A stretch of DNA of 64,000 bases from Hermatobates lingyangjiaoensis (taxonomy: Eukaryota; Arthropoda; Insecta; Hemiptera; Hermatobatidae), in assembly GCA_026182355.1 (NCBI GenBank), contig JAPFBL010000036.1, forward strand, positions 124,001 to 188,000, in the 5' to 3' direction. Under the pieces are notes generated by a model that worked only from the letters and a program-made list of their open reading frames with translations, made no database searches and had not been told where the DNA came from. Below, in pieces: positions 1-13,030 of this stretch; position 1 is the first letter of the stretch; every line of letters starts with the position of its first letter. The translations under genes were made by a program, and so were the position numbers.

Positions 1-879
1 GAGATCATTTTGATGATAATATACTTATTTCTTGTCTTCCCTTTATCAAGTATATTCGCTGCCGGTACATGTCGGCTTAAGGCAGCTTAGCGGTACTTTC
101 CCTCCTAGCTTTGCCTAATGTTACCAGGTCAGTGTCAGACCCTTCGCCCAAGCATTCACCTCCCAACCACCAAGCAATCTACACCTCTACAAACCCACTC
201 TCTCCACCATCAGCCAAACATCTCCTTCACCACAGGCCAAGCATCATCAAGCTTCTCCAGTTGTCTTACCAGCCACAACAAACCATGTAATGCTCAACTA
301 ACCTGAACATTTGTATAAACTTTCATAAGATTTTTCTCAATCATTGCAGTATCTTCTATATATTCCTTACAATTTCTATGGTAGCAGTTTCAATGATAGT
401 TTCTTTTTTGATATTCACAGACATGTTTCAGTTATGCTACCTTACGAGCTACACAGGAAACACATATTCGTATGAACTCTCTTGAGTCATATAAGCTGGA
501 ATTCTCCATCAATATTGATATTATTTTTTAAAAAAAGTGTATGATTAATATTTTAAATATTTTTTAATTTAATTTAAATATTGTTATTTAGCGTTGTATA
601 TGTTTCTACTCTGTTTTTATTCCAATTTTTTATTATCAGCTTACATAGTTTTCCTTTATTTTTCTGCATATATCCTTTCCAGTCCAATATCATCCATTTT
701 TACTTTACTATAATTAATGTATAGTAATAATGAAAAAAATCGATTTGATTATTTTGACAGATTTTTAAGCTTTGAGGTCATAAAGTCCTTTTTTGATGTT
801 ATATCAATGATGCCTACGTGTATATAAGGCCGAGTGGCTGTGTACTTGAAATTAGTGAGCACGCTGCAGTCAACAGTTT

Positions 880-1090
880 GATGGATCAAATTTATATTGC
901 ACTGAGAAATGGGTTATATAGTTTAGTTGTACCCTTCAAAAATTCACTTTTGTCATTGACATGAGATTTTAGGTGACATTTCTTGTTCTAAAGAAGCACA
1001 TTTTTAGTTTTGAAGTTCTGGATCAAAAATGAAACTAACAGTATCATTAAATGCAAACATCCTCTGATTTAAAATAACGAAAAAAGTACT
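880..1090 (+). repeat. Dispersed family X, diverged copy
   Basis: tttgatggatcaaatttata then gggttatatagtttagttgt and gacatttc align loosely in order with the copies at 35490-35700 and, inverted, 55310-55565. No coding potential is seen. Confidence 0.35.
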
Positions 1091-3038
1091 TTTTTAAATA
1101 ATATATAAGGACTGTTATTAATCATTGATTCAGAAAGTTTTTTAGCACAATAAAGGTCACACAGATTAGCAAATCATATTGAAATTATACCCGAAAATGG
1201 CACTTTTTGAGTGGATGTGCTGAATACCTTTTTCAAAAACTTATATAGAAGCAAATGGGCATTCTGATGTATTTAATTATTTTAATTTTTTTTTTCTTTT
1301 CCAATAAACAGCTAAATGTATTACAATAAGTTATAGTGAAAAAAAAAACGAAATTAATATTCCAAAGAAAGTTTTGGGAAATTCCGATTCCACAAACACA
1401 AATGTAGCTATCAGAATGGAAAATTGATTTGGGAATGTTAGACAACCTAAATAAATTCAAATATAATAATTGTTTAATGTCTTAATACAAGGTATTTGAA
1501 GATGTTTTTATGATTTAATATAATATGAAAAAAAAATTCTTAAAACTATAAAATCACACGCCAAGAAACTATTTTCTTATGTCCCTCAGGTAGAAGGATG
1601 GCTGTCTAGCGAAAATATTACTATAAATCTGTATGGTTAAAAATACTATACTATAAATCTTAAAACACTTAAGAAAGAAAAGAATTCATCATTTAATAGT
1701 TTGAAACTATATTCAGATGAAACGTCACAAAATGTTGGGCATTTAACTATGTGAGTTGCTGAAAGAGCAACAGTGGAAGGAAATGAGATGTAACAGCATG
1801 AACCTCCTTCATGAAACTTATAATGACAGTTGCCGCAGTACATAAGTTTGGTGTTATTGTTTGTATTCATGTTTCATTCTTTATTGTCTGGTATATTGTT
1901 CTTACGATTGCTTCATTTTGATTTTAAAAATATATAGGTAGAATTTAAAATAATCCGAGTTTCTTTTTCAATGTTTACCCAGTTATTTAATGTTAAAACC
2001 ACAATTTGCTTTTCTGTTTTGGTATCGAAAAGTTTTCATGAGTTGAGTACTGTTTCTGCTAATACAAATAAAAATAAAGGAAGAGACAAATTTGATTGTC
2101 TTGAATATTTACAGAGAAGCTTGTTCGTGTCGAAGGGAAAGTTTTTTGTTGAAAATGCACAGTGTCGAGGATGTTTACAGAAGAAGTTAGGCTAAAGTTG
2201 TGAATTATTCAAGCCACTGCAGGGTGCTAAGTACACAAGGGTGTTGGCCTAACGCTGTACAGGCTCCATCAATCACAGTGACTCGCTCAATTGTCAGTCT
2301 GCTCTGCCCACTTAACACCCTCTCCGCCCACCAGACTCCTCCCATGTTTGTTTTAATATGAATATGTCTGTCAGTAATGCTTCTTCAATTGGTCAGGAAT
2401 GCCTTCGTTCTAATGACACATTTTCTTCTTAATAGTCGGAAGTTACTGATTATTTTGATAATTAAGAATTGAAAAATATAAAAGGGTTTTTGCCACAGGG
2501 TTTACACAAAAAGGTTAGATCCTCAAATAAATTCTGATATTATATCATACCATAGATGTAGGACAAACTTATAGCAACACGTTATAAGTTATAACTCACT
2601 GAGAATCATTACAATCCTACAGACAGATTAACTACTTAATTTATACTCATGTGGATCTGTTTTACCTCTTGTAACCAAATCAGGATTATCCTCGTAAAAA
2701 AGGCTGGTATATAGAATTTAGGCCTTGTTCTTTCGCGGGCAACAATCCAAACTTTAATATTTCAAATTCCTATTGTCTTGTCATTGAAAACCGTATTAAA
2801 AATATTTTAAAAAAAAAACATATTTAATGTTTCTAGATTAACATAACATATTAGGGACGATTAAATTCTCTGTGTTTTTATATTGACAAAAAATTAATAA
2901 GGAAATATACCACACCACGAACTATAAGTCTGATAAATATTAAAATAATTTCATTAAACATGGAATGTTTAATTCTCTTAGACACTCTTCAAAGTCAGAA
3001 GAAAATAACACAAAAAATGCACCCAAAACACTTCTTAT

Positions 3039-3208
3039 GAAGTGAATTTGTAAAATGTTCATTACATATTAAATTGTCTTTAAAATAAGTAACTGTATGA
3101 TCATAACTTAAATGAAACATGTATGATCATGTATAAAAAAGAATAAAAACAAATCTTTACAACTGCTTTATAAACATAATATACACTGTAATTATAACTT
3201 AATATAAT
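3039..3208 (+). repeat. Direct repeat, left copy (pairs with 4234-4388)
   Basis: gaagtgaatttgtaaaatgt ... tgtatgatcatgtataaaaa agaataaaaacaaatctttac ... actgtaattataactt. The middle 70 bases are almost identical to those in the right copy. The pair brackets the PKDCC exon at 3728-3841. Confidence 0.9.
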
Positions 3209-3727
3209 TTTATTAGAATTATATAAACAATGCATATCATCAAACAAATTGATATTATTTAACTAATTTGGATGGATACTGATGAATAATGTAATGTGAA
3301 AGTCCATAAACAAATGCAAATAAACCTGTCCTGAATAAGACAACAATCAATTCTGATTGTTATTTTAGGCTCCTAGGTTTTAAAATGACCTCTAAATATT
3401 TTTCTTTGTATATATGTTTACTATCAAAATAAGTAGTAAGTATATCCAAATTTGCGAAGTCGCAAATTTCTATTTCAATTATTTATAGTACAGTAAAATT
3501 GGCAGTATAATACAAGTGAGCGTCTATGATTATTGAGCAGGAATAATATGGTATCTTATCTATATAATTAGTATAGTAAATTCTTGCTTTACTATAGTAA
3601 AGTTAAAGCAAGAAAGTATATTGTTACTAGAAATATTTAGTTTACACAATGTTATTCATCAAATAAAAATGATCTTCTACAATATTATTATATTGTTTGA
3701 CATTTTCGTGTTTTGGTTTTGTTTTAG

Positions 3728-3841
3728 GTTCTAGGCTCCTGTATTCCCGAAGGACTGGGTCCAGTGGTCATAGTTACTGAATTGGGAATGCCTCTTGACA
3801 CAGTACAGCTCCTCCAATTTTCATGGCAAGAAAAAATCAAG
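3728..3841 (+). CDS. PKDCC: PKDCC (VLK)-like secreted tyrosine kinase, internal exon
   Basis: An open 38-codon stretch with a polypyrimidine-rich acceptor (gttttgttttag) before it and a GTACTT donor after it. It starts and ends in phase 0. The translation begins VLGSC and contains VIVTELGMPLDTVQLLQ and FSWQEKIK. These match the part of the VLK/PKDCC family kinase domain that I recall as TELG.P...IQLLQ.SW, around the hinge and the start of the C-lobe. PKDCC acts in the secretory pathway and extracellular space, where it phosphorylates tyrosines of secreted and ER-resident proteins. The next exon (39621) continues the family sequence exactly at this junction (…KIK then LALGVARVLHHLAHS…), which supports both splice sites. 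No earlier exon (signal peptide, N-lobe lysine) was found in the first 3.7 kb. A FAM69/DIPK kinase was considered, but the TELG and LHHLAHS signatures favour PKDCC. Confidence 0.82.
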
Positions 3842-4233
3842 GTACTTATTTAAGTTCTTTATTGGCCTTGCGTTAGACACTACTTGTCTTCATATATATT
3901 CTTACTGACATCGTTAAGGAGGTATACTAGGTTCATCATACCGTGTTGGCACAGTAAGTGTTCACTGGTCTGTAACACTCTCCTTCCCATCCAATGTGAA
4001 GAAGGATGTTGTGTGCAGTCAATGTTCTGAAAGTGGTAACTGCTTTGGATCGAGAGATAGAAAGATTTATAGAGCCTAAAATATATTATGTTTACAATTA
4101 AATACAGCAGGTGTTACCAGTAATATTTTTTATTTATATTCAACAAAACAGGTTAGATTTTAATAATCAGTCTTTCAACTTTTCAACAATCAATAGTTAA
4201 GTTACAGTTTCTTTTGAGATGACAGATATATAT

Positions 4234-4388
4234 AAGTGAATTTGTAAAATGAACACTTCATATTAAATAGTCTTTTAAATAAGTAACTGTAACTAATTGA
4301 AACTTGTATGATCATGTATAAAAAAGAATAAAAACAAATCTTTACAACTGCTTTATAAACATAACATATACTGTAATTATAACTTATA
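4234..4388 (+). repeat. Direct repeat, right copy (pairs with 3039-3208)
   Basis: Same sequence as the left copy with small indels near the start (aatgaacacttcatatta) and end (aacatatactgtaattataa). A (TA)n tract follows directly. Confidence 0.9.
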
Positions 4389-5086
4389 TATATATATAAT
4401 ATATATATATATATATAAGCATGTATTAAAATTGTAAACGAATGTTTACATAAAAATGTAAACATTATCAGTTTATGCAATAAAGTGAAAACATAGCGAA
4501 AGGATTTCTGTAACGTTTCCATTCCACATCTGCCGGGATTTGAAATAAAGTTGTTTGAAGTATTACAGTTATTTTCATAACATTATTTGTACTGTTCAAA
4601 AATGTTTTTGAATATACACTTTACTTTCAAATATGTTTGGAAGGAAATAGCGGCTCATTCTACTAACTGCCAACCACAATTAAATTGTCCGTTTCATTCG
4701 ATTTTAAGCGTTTTACTGTAATCCACATTAATGGTCCTCTACTGTACCTATCACTATTCACACTTTTCACTGGGTAACGCGTTCCCTCTGAGCAACAAAA
4801 TGAATTATATTCTTTAATTTGAATCATGAAAATATATGTATGATCTCAGAAAGGCAAACTAATCACAACTCTAATAGCCAGACAACTTATTGATTTGCAA
4901 TCAACCATCAATAAAATTGATCTGGAACATACATACTAATTTTTTGGAACTGAAATATCCATTATCATAAAGGATTTTCAGCCAATTTCCTTCATTGAAT
5001 CATCGTAATCTAATGCAAAGGCATTGACAAAATACATTTTGTCTGTAAATAAAGTTTATTATGTCTTCTATATTTAAGAGTATATA

Positions 5087-5232
5087 ATCAAACCACAATA
5101 AGAAATGGGAAAACAAGACTAAGATCTTTCAACCGTAACAAGCGGTCTTCGTCAGAGTCAAAAACCCAACTTTCCCATTTCTTATTGTGGTTTGATCATT
5201 GATTGTTATTTCACGTGTTTATGTGGAATCTT
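5087..5232. mobile_element. Family-A PLE terminal-repeat unit with 18-bp target duplication
   Basis: Palindromic. The left arm (atcaaaccacaataagaaat...) carries the ribozyme-like block on the minus strand. The right arm returns as atttcttattgtggtttgat and ends ...gtttatgtggaatctt. The 18-mer tatatttaagagtatata occurs directly on both sides (5069-5086 and 5233-5250), marking this as a discrete 146-bp insertion. Confidence 0.8.
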
Positions 5233-6210
5233 TATATTTAAGAGTATATATATATATATATATTATAATAAAATCCTATCATGGATTAGTAGTCACGTAT
5301 CTTTTACATAATATTTGGAAATCATGTGCATTGTTCATTGAGCAATCATACGATTTAGTTATTATAATAATAACTAAATTTTGGATATTTAAGACAAATT
5401 TTCCATTTAAAACTTGAATTCATATTTTGTCTGAAAAAAATCAGAAATATATAAGAAAAAAATGTAGTATTTTTATATGCACTAATTATATTATAATCAT
5501 GAATTAGTGATTATGCTAGGATTAATATACTCTTAAAATCATTAAGACAAGTGAAAGTGTGCTAAATTTATTGACTTTACAACTTTATTAGTAAGTTAGC
5601 AAAAGAGCTCTACGTAAGTAAAACGTAAGTTGTCACGTAAGCTATATGAGTGGCCACTGTCAATATGACAGATGAGAAGTATGTGATTAAGTGATGATGT
5701 AATATACAAATAAATTATTGACCAGATTAGTTCATAGTAAAGCGAAGTCCGCGTTCATAGTAATTACTGATAGCATAGCGTATAAAGTAAGTACAAGAAT
5801 ATGGATTAACATAATAGCTTCAAAAATCCTCTCATATCAGAAGACTAATCAAAGCAGTCTAGGGACCAAACTACCATCAAATTTAGTCAACGAAATAAAT
5901 ATACACCTAAAAAACATTAAGAGTTAATTTATGCTTTCATTAGCATATCAAATGACTATGTTTGTTATTTTGAAGTTATATGTGTATCCATAGTAATTGT
6001 GATATGCTGCTGGAATTCACCATTAGAGCAATAATAAATATCGATAAATCAATACTATACTAACATAGATAAACGAGTATGTATTTGTAATGAAGTTAAC
6101 CTTTTTATAACCAATATTATTATTATGACGTTTCTGAATTAAATAATATGTATAAAAAATAGAAATACTATCTAAATAGAAACGATTAATAGAAAAAGAA
6201 CAAATAAAAA

Positions 6211-6400
6211 CAAAATAAACTCACAAAAATATTCGACCTAGTCGTCATCAGGAGAAGGAGAAGAAGATGGGTTCTGCTCGGTTGGCTGTTGCTATTTTCC
6301 AGACCAGCAGAACTCATCTTCTTCTTCTTCTTGTTTTCCTTATCTTTATGACAACGAGATCGAAATATTAAAGTGAGTTGTGTGTTGTTTCTACGTGATA
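6211..6400. repeat. Family-C palindromic PLE-type terminal repeat
   Basis: aaactcacaaaaatattcga at the left is inverted as gatcgaaatattaaagtgag at the right. The inner arms are gaaggagaagaagatgggtt and aactcatcttcttcttcttc. The arrangement and core motif resemble PLE terminal repeats. Confidence 0.6.
6231..6251 (-). ncRNA. Hammerhead-core-like motif in family C
   Basis: The reverse strand reads CTGATGA, C, GAC-TAG-GTC, GAAT. The last base of the GAAA box is substituted and the stem is three pairs. Probably an inactive remnant. Confidence 0.3.
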
Positions 6401-6637
6401 TTACGTCATAATGTGATATGTTGTCCTAAAATACCGTTTCTTTTTTTAAACTATCTTAATTTAGGATACATATTTAATTAATCATATGTATTAGAAATGG
6501 ATGGTACACTAAGTTTTTATAATCATAAATTAGCACAGAGATAAAAATGTGTAAATCTTTTGTTAGCTGTTTTAGATATATATTCTAAAGTTGCTAAATG
6601 AAATGGCTGTTGCTATTTTCCAGACCAGCAGAACTCA
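6283..6637. repeat. Direct repeat pair of 34 bp
   Basis: ggctgttgctattttccaga ccagcagaactcat occurs at 6283-6316 in the centre of the family-C palindrome and again at 6604-6637, where no palindrome surrounds it. The second copy may be a fragment of another C element. Confidence 0.85.
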
Positions 6638-7100
6638 TGGAAATGGATGTGATACAATAACGTAGGGATGATATAGTTGATATAAACAATAACAGTAAAT
6701 CTATAAGCTACTGGGACTTATCAAATTAAAGTTCCAAATCAAATTAAATAAACTAAAATAGATAAAGGAATTAATTAAATGGAATTTACCGTATAAAGAT
6801 ATATATTTACAATAACTCGCTGTTGATATTTCCTACCAAAATTACTGAATTATAAATGTAAATTTTGATTCTAGTAGCTTATGTATCCGAGTTTTGCACA
6901 CTCTTCTTGTTGTCCTGTGTCGTGATTGCTCTTTGGTTTAAATTTATCAATATCCATCTAAGAAGTGACCTTGTTATCTTATAAGCAGTAGTCTCTCCAA
7001 CCTGAAGACTCTCAAAAAATATGTTTTGTTTTACAGATATCTAACGTAGATATTTCTAACTTAATCCAAAAATATATTTGTACACATAAAATTACTAGCC

Positions 7101-7245
7101 GTGAGAGAGATAGAGTGAGAGCGATGGGGGGAGGGGAGAAAAAGAGCGAAGGGGAGATCGGTAAGAGTTAGATAGGTAAGAGATTAATACTATTTACAAC
7201 CACACATACACACACATATACACACACACGCACACGCACAAGAGC
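7101..7245 (+). repeat. Purine-rich tract followed by a (CA)n microsatellite
   Basis: gtgagagagatagagtgaga ... ggggggaggggag at 7101-7185, then cacacatacacacacatata cacacacacgcacac at 7199-7241. Confidence 0.8.
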
Positions 7246-8383
7246 AAGCCAGAGCAGTGCTGATTCAGTCATATGCAATTAGAAAAGGAAGGTGGCCTCC
7301 GGAAAAACCAAAGCTTCCCGATAGTGACATATGGACTACAACATATAGTATGTTGTAGCCAGTGCCTTTATTTGTTTATCATTACATAAATAGGATGGTT
7401 GAACTTGTTTTAGACAATAATTAACTAGATGCAAGTTATAAGGTACTTGGATACTCTAATTATAAACAAATTATATAAGTTTGACGTATACAGAAAAGTG
7501 ATTGCACATACTATCGTAATTCTATGGCCAAAAGAACATGTAATAGTTTTATTGGAGCATGTACATATTTTACGGTAATAATTAAATACATTTAATTTCA
7601 TCTAATAACTAATATGTTAATATAAATAATGACTAATATATTAAAAAATAATTAGTCATTCATCTATTATTATTTTTCATCAAAAATAATTGTTCGTTAT
7701 GAGTTGTAAAAAGAGGGAGAGAGAATGTTCTGTTGATGAGGAATCTAGGGCATTCTCTGGGTGCAAGGACTCACTGTCGTTGCATGTGCCACCTATCCGA
7801 TTAGACTACGTACCTTGCTTCGAAACAAGCCTGTTTAAACATTCTGTTTCCATCTAATTAATGATGTAGTTGTTCCTCATGGTCGCATCTGTTTAACAGT
7901 ATACCAATTACTTATCTCAAACAAGACAAGCTGTACAGAATGATTTGTTTACGTTATTTTATTAAAACAAAAATAATATATATTAACATGGTTTAGTCAT
8001 GTTAATATCGATTAAGATTAGTTAGTTATATTAATATATTTAAATAAAACAACACAAGTCATGGGAAGTTATTATAACATCTTATAAAACCTTGCTAGCT
8101 AATTACTTAATTCAATATTTGTTATTTTCAATTTATTTCAAATACAAATATTGGGTCATTGTAAATAGGACAGAGTATTGTGGAAATGAATATATGCAAA
8201 CATACACTTGAACATATGGGTGGCTAGTTATATTGTTGTTTATCTATGCTTTCAAGATAAAACATAGTCCCTTGTGTGGAGCATGTTTCAATAAAGAATT
8301 TATAAAAAACCGTCCCCAAAACCATTTCTAGACTATCACAAAAAAAGCGGTTTTTCCTATCAATACCAAATTATTAAATACAT

Positions 8384-8762
8384 GCATATTGTTAGTGCCA
8401 CAGAGGTTAGTAAATAAGATATTATTATCAACCGTCATACCTCGTCTATCGCGGGTGAAGTCACCCGACCGGTTTGGCAATGGCTGCATCATCAATGGGA
8501 CTAATGTAACCTTCCAAAATCAAGGATATAAAGCCAGAGAATACTTAAAGTTTAAAAGAAAAAAAACAGATTAAAGAAAATAAAACTGTTAGGTAGGAAA
8601 TTTAGGCATATATATTGGCACCATTGAGTTTAAATAGGTATTTATATCTGTGATTTTGGAAGGGACATTAGTCCCATTAATGATGCAGCCATTGCGAAAC
8701 CGGTCGGGCGACTTCACCAGTAATAGACGAGGTATGATGGTTGATAATAATATCAAATTATT
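8384..8762. repeat. Family-G palindromic element
   Basis: The left arm tcataccTCGTCTATCG... through ggcaatggctgcatcatcaa is inverted at the right as ttaatgatgcagccattgcg through tagacgaggtatga. Arms are about 120 bp and the spacer about 130 bp. A related element is at 23366-23653 (both contain ccgtcatacctcgt after a gaggttagta block). The right arm has AATGATG...GCGAAACC, a ribozyme-like relic. Confidence 0.7.
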
Positions 8763-11700
8763 AAAGTACAGCTTTTTTAAATAAGAACAATCACAACAAG
8801 TGTGAAAGAAGAATTCATTTTTGAATGAACAGAACTATAACTGAGACATCCATGTAATTTCTAGTAGCGAACAAACTATCGCTAATGCTGCAACCTCCTG
8901 AAGATATAAGGCTATGTTACTTAATTTTTTTTATAAGGTGGACCTGATATTTAATTACTGTCACAAAAACTGAGTTGTTGCTATCTTATTGACCTATAAT
9001 CTTACTCAATTTAGAAGTTTTAGAGGTCTTAATATGTTTTAGGTTTTGCGTTCTTAAAATTACTCATGAGATGAAAAGAAGATCAATTTAAAAAAAAATA
9101 TTATTGCATATTAAATATACTATGTCTAGACAAATTATGAATGAAGTATGGAGTTATATTTTTAAGAACTGATGGTTTTACTTGAGCTCTGATACCCTTC
9201 AGATATGGATATTTTATTACTGTATAAAAAATGGAAGGAGTAAGCTTGCACCAGTTGGGCTTATAGGCTGCCGGAAAGTGAAGACAAATGATGAAGAAGC
9301 CAGTGGCGATAATGTCCTGTCGACGGAGCATGGCAGGCCTCCCTGCCAGACCCTTATCACGGCCAGATTAACCAAGAGATTGCTACACAAGATCTTTCAG
9401 ACAAAGCGTGACGGGCCCTTTATTAACCTGTCTGCCTACCAGAAAAAGAACACATGTCATAAATCATAAAATACTATTTTGCCTTTCCTCTTTTTATGCA
9501 TATCTGTGACGAACCTTTAAGTCACACGGAGTTATTGCAAGCTATATTATTATCAATTTTTAATAAGTCCGTCCGTATGAAATTTTTGTGGGATCGTATA
9601 AAGCATATATGTATAAAAAAAATTGTTAAAAAAAAAGCAAACAATATTCTTTCAATTCCAATTATTCAAATATTACTACAGTCACAGCATTCAAAGATTC
9701 CTGAAGGTTCTACTTCTTGATAAATTCTTACTTACAGAAGTAACTAATAAATATGCACAAATGATAATTAAATAAATGTCTACGAATTATTTTAATTTAT
9801 TCATCAGTTCTACTCAATTATTCAACTGTAAATGAAGTTGTGTTATTTTCATTTTTCAAATGCCAGAAAACAAGCCACAACTCTTAGATATGGGTGAATA
9901 TGAACTGGTGCTCCAAGCAAACCTGCAGTAAGATAACCTGATAACAGATAACTTGAAACTATAGACAATTTAATGAAAAGGTTAGAGAAAACCATTGGTT
10001 ATATTGCTAGAAAAAAGATAGCTGAAAAAAATTGTTTACAATGAAAGTCAAGGACCGAGGGAAACAACAAGAAATTTGTTAAAGTGGTTTTTACAGAAAA
10101 GAAACCACCCATATACAAGAATATATTGAGTATCTAAGATACAGGAATTATTATCATTCAATTCACATTGGTGTAGAAAGAAAGCACCAATACATGCCAA
10201 AGATAAAGGCAACTTCACAGCGAGATTGAGGTGTGACGAGATTAATTCCTACTGAATTGAAACCTACCATGATTTATAACTCTCATGATTCGTATTGTAT
10301 TTAAATTATTTTAATTTTAATTTTAATCTTTAAAATTTTAATTTATTTTAATCCTTTATTTTAATTTTAAGTCCATTATTAGTTTATTAAAAATCCAATT
10401 CATTAATAATTTATTAGTGCTAAAAAAAAGTGTAAATATTACTTCTTAAAGAAAACGAAACGTATATTAAGGTTTTTTTTTTATTTATGTAACTTTAAAG
10501 AAAGAAGTTAGAAGGGCCTGACAAACAAGTCTGCTGAACCTCTCATCCTGTCATGATGCTTTGCATGACAAAAGATAATCAGGATGGGAAGGAGTAGTTT
10601 GAAGAGGAACTAAAACCAATATTCAAGCGAAACAACTAATAACTATCATAAGGAATCATAACAATAAACAACAAATGTAACAAAAAAACTACAGAATTAC
10701 TTTAACGGTAATCATTTCCAGCAGTAATGAAAAAAAAATTTGTTTACAAAGTAAGACAGTTTCATGTATTTGTACTCAGAAGAATTTGTACATTAGGAGA
10801 ATAAGTCTCCCAATGGACTTATTTTCGTTACACTCAGCTTAAATAAAGTCGAACAGACATAAAAACATCCCTCTCAGTACAGTCCAGTTGATGGACAATG
10901 CTTTAAGAAGTACATGAAGTACCAACATGAAGAGAGAAAGGAAGTGAAGAAGGTTCTACGATTGATAATCTCATTCCATTTTGCTCATTGATTTTCCCAC
11001 TCCTGGATTTGTAGCAAAGTAGCAAAATGCAAATTATTGTGCTAAGGGAACAGCTGTTCATGAGGTGCTACCTATCAACCAAACAATTACTCGTCTCCTG
11101 ATGATGCTTTACGTAAAAATATTAATCATACTAAACTCAGTGGTAATAACAATATGCATGTAAAAATATTGAAGTCGGTTATATCAACTCTGTGTTTTCT
11201 CTCTGTTTTGCATGGTAACTCATGCGTAGGTCATTTAAGTTTGTTGTTTTATATATATATAAAACAATTATTTATGTACAATGTATATTTGTATTTTTCA
11301 TTAAAATAAATTGAATTTGCTAATTAAAATTTTAATTCAAAATTCAAATAAAAATTGAAAGTGTTAATTCATTACACATACATTACACTTTTGATTAGCA
11401 CGCTATATTGTATTATTTTCTATAATTAGAAAATGTATTACAATTAGATTCTTTCCTATTTATGATCAATTGATAATAATATAATTTTACTGCTCACTAA
11501 CTGGGCATAAAGACAGTTTGAAAAGTCATGCAGTAATTGTACTTTTGAGAGATGGAGTAACGCCAGATAGGACAGGGAGAAGTTAATAAGTTCATTTGTT
11601 CAATATGATGATATGTTCTTTAGAAAGAGCTTATCTGTTGAGGTAGCCATGGAAGGGTAGAAATCAGAACAGAACGAAGTAGTAAAGATTTCATTGGTAT

Positions 11701-12604
11701 TAGCGGGACAATGTTTTAGTGCCCAAGTTACTTTTTCACTACCCCCATTTCCTCAAAGACCTTTCAATTGAGTTTTATAGCTCCCTATTTCCAAAAATAT
11801 CTTTATCGTTCACAAGTTTCTAAACACTGCCCCTCAGTAATAATTTATTATTGATATTACTCTAAATTAATGAAAAAACAGAGTTTGCCACTCAAAAGTT
11901 AGTAAATTACGACAATTTATTTAATCACATATTAAAAACTTAATAAGATAAAGCATATTGTTCTCATAAAAAGTAATTTATTGTCCTCTCAATACTTATT
12001 CAGCCTATTCTGCTGTTTAAAACAATGAGAGTTTTGAAAAGGTATTACAATTCAATGCTGCTTTTAAACATCTAAGTGATAAAGCAGATTTATTTGGACA
12101 TAAAACGGCGACGGACTATATATGCCCAATTCTTTCAGCCTGCTACATTTTTAGTACCAGGCACCTACAAGCTCTAAACACATTTACAACCCCATTATTC
12201 ACAGTACTGGCAACGACGCACTTTAGCATACTTTTTTATTTAATGTTCCCAAAAAACAAGACATTAAATGCTCACAAAACAATAAGCCATGTTTCAAACA
12301 TCATTGTTATATTATTCGTGACAGAATTACACAATTTATCGATGTTATAAATCATGGAGATGTATTGATTAATGATCATAATAAATTATTGCTACGAAAT
12401 TGGCATCTGTGGATATGTTCATCAAGAAACCTTACTAAGCTATGGAGACAGTAAGGGTATATTCCATGAATCACCTCCAAAATAGACACCCAAAGCATGC
12501 ATGTTCATTTGACACATATGTCTAATGACATCAACTTTCTTAAAAGAATGGAAAGGAAACTGTTTTCTCATTGAATAGAATTTGTTAGACTATATATAAA
12601 TGAT

Positions 12605-12733
12605 GAAACCACAATGTGAAATTGGAAAAACGACTAAGATTTTTCAACTGTAATAATCGGTCTTCGTCGTAGTCAATAGCCCAACTGATCAATGATCATT
12701 GATTTTCATTTCACGTGTTTATGTAAAATCCTG
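12605..12733. mobile_element. Family-A PLE terminal-repeat unit, diverged
   Basis: aaaccacaatgtgaaattgg, then ggtcttcgtcgtagtcaata and tttcacgtgtttatgtaaaa: the same order as other A units but with many substitutions. It abuts the PLE RT fragment on its right. Confidence 0.7.
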
Positions 12734-12734
12734 T

Positions 12735-13030
12735 TATCGATATATATAGTAAATCTCTTCTTAGATGATACATTATTAAACTTTTCTAGTGTTACTTCTG
12801 TAGCATTGGCTGGAATTGACGTTAAAATATTGTCTGCATATTTATAAATAAACGATATATTGAACGGCAATTGTTGAATGGCTAAGTCCATACCACATGA
12901 TTACTGACAAAATCGGCAAAAATTGGTGCTATAGGGCTTCCCATTACTACACTATCTAATGTACCGTAAAAATCATCACTGAACTGCAGATAACCGTGAG
13001 AAATACATCAATCTAGTAATTTGAAGAAAT
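12735..13030 (-). pseudogene. Penelope-like element reverse transcriptase fragment
   Basis: Read on the reverse strand, 13030 down to 12735 gives CISHGYLQFSDDFYGTLD directly followed by SVVMGSPIAPIFADF. After a frameshift it gives FIYKYADNILTSIPA. This is the RT core order of Penelope-like elements: QF...FY...G..MGSP..P..A, then the FYK.YVDDI box. The catalytic YVDD has become YADN, and there are in-frame stops, so the copy is dead. It lies next to a family-A terminal repeat (12605-12733) and inside a pair of inverted F repeats (13030-13115 and 14045-14135), consistent with a collapsed PLE insertion. A telomerase-type RT is unlikely because the surrounding repeats are PLE-like. Confidence 0.75.

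Larger units (their letters stand above)
1..3727 (+). other. Presumed 5' intron of the PKDCC-like gene (partial)
   Basis: No coding exon is recognised here. The stretch is AT-rich with a C-rich patch at about 105-300 and a less AT-rich patch at 2200-2345. It contains a diverged copy of the dispersed family X at about 880-1090 and the left member of a direct repeat at 3039-3208. The PKDCC exon at 3728 opens in phase 0 at a good acceptor, so this should be intron, with the 5' exons outside the window. Confidence 0.5.

Noticed and set aside
118..306. 62-codon frame rich in Pro/Ser/Thr/His
   Set aside because: Follows from a C-rich, G-poor tract; no upstream splice or homology signal, and no resemblance to the PKDCC N-terminus.
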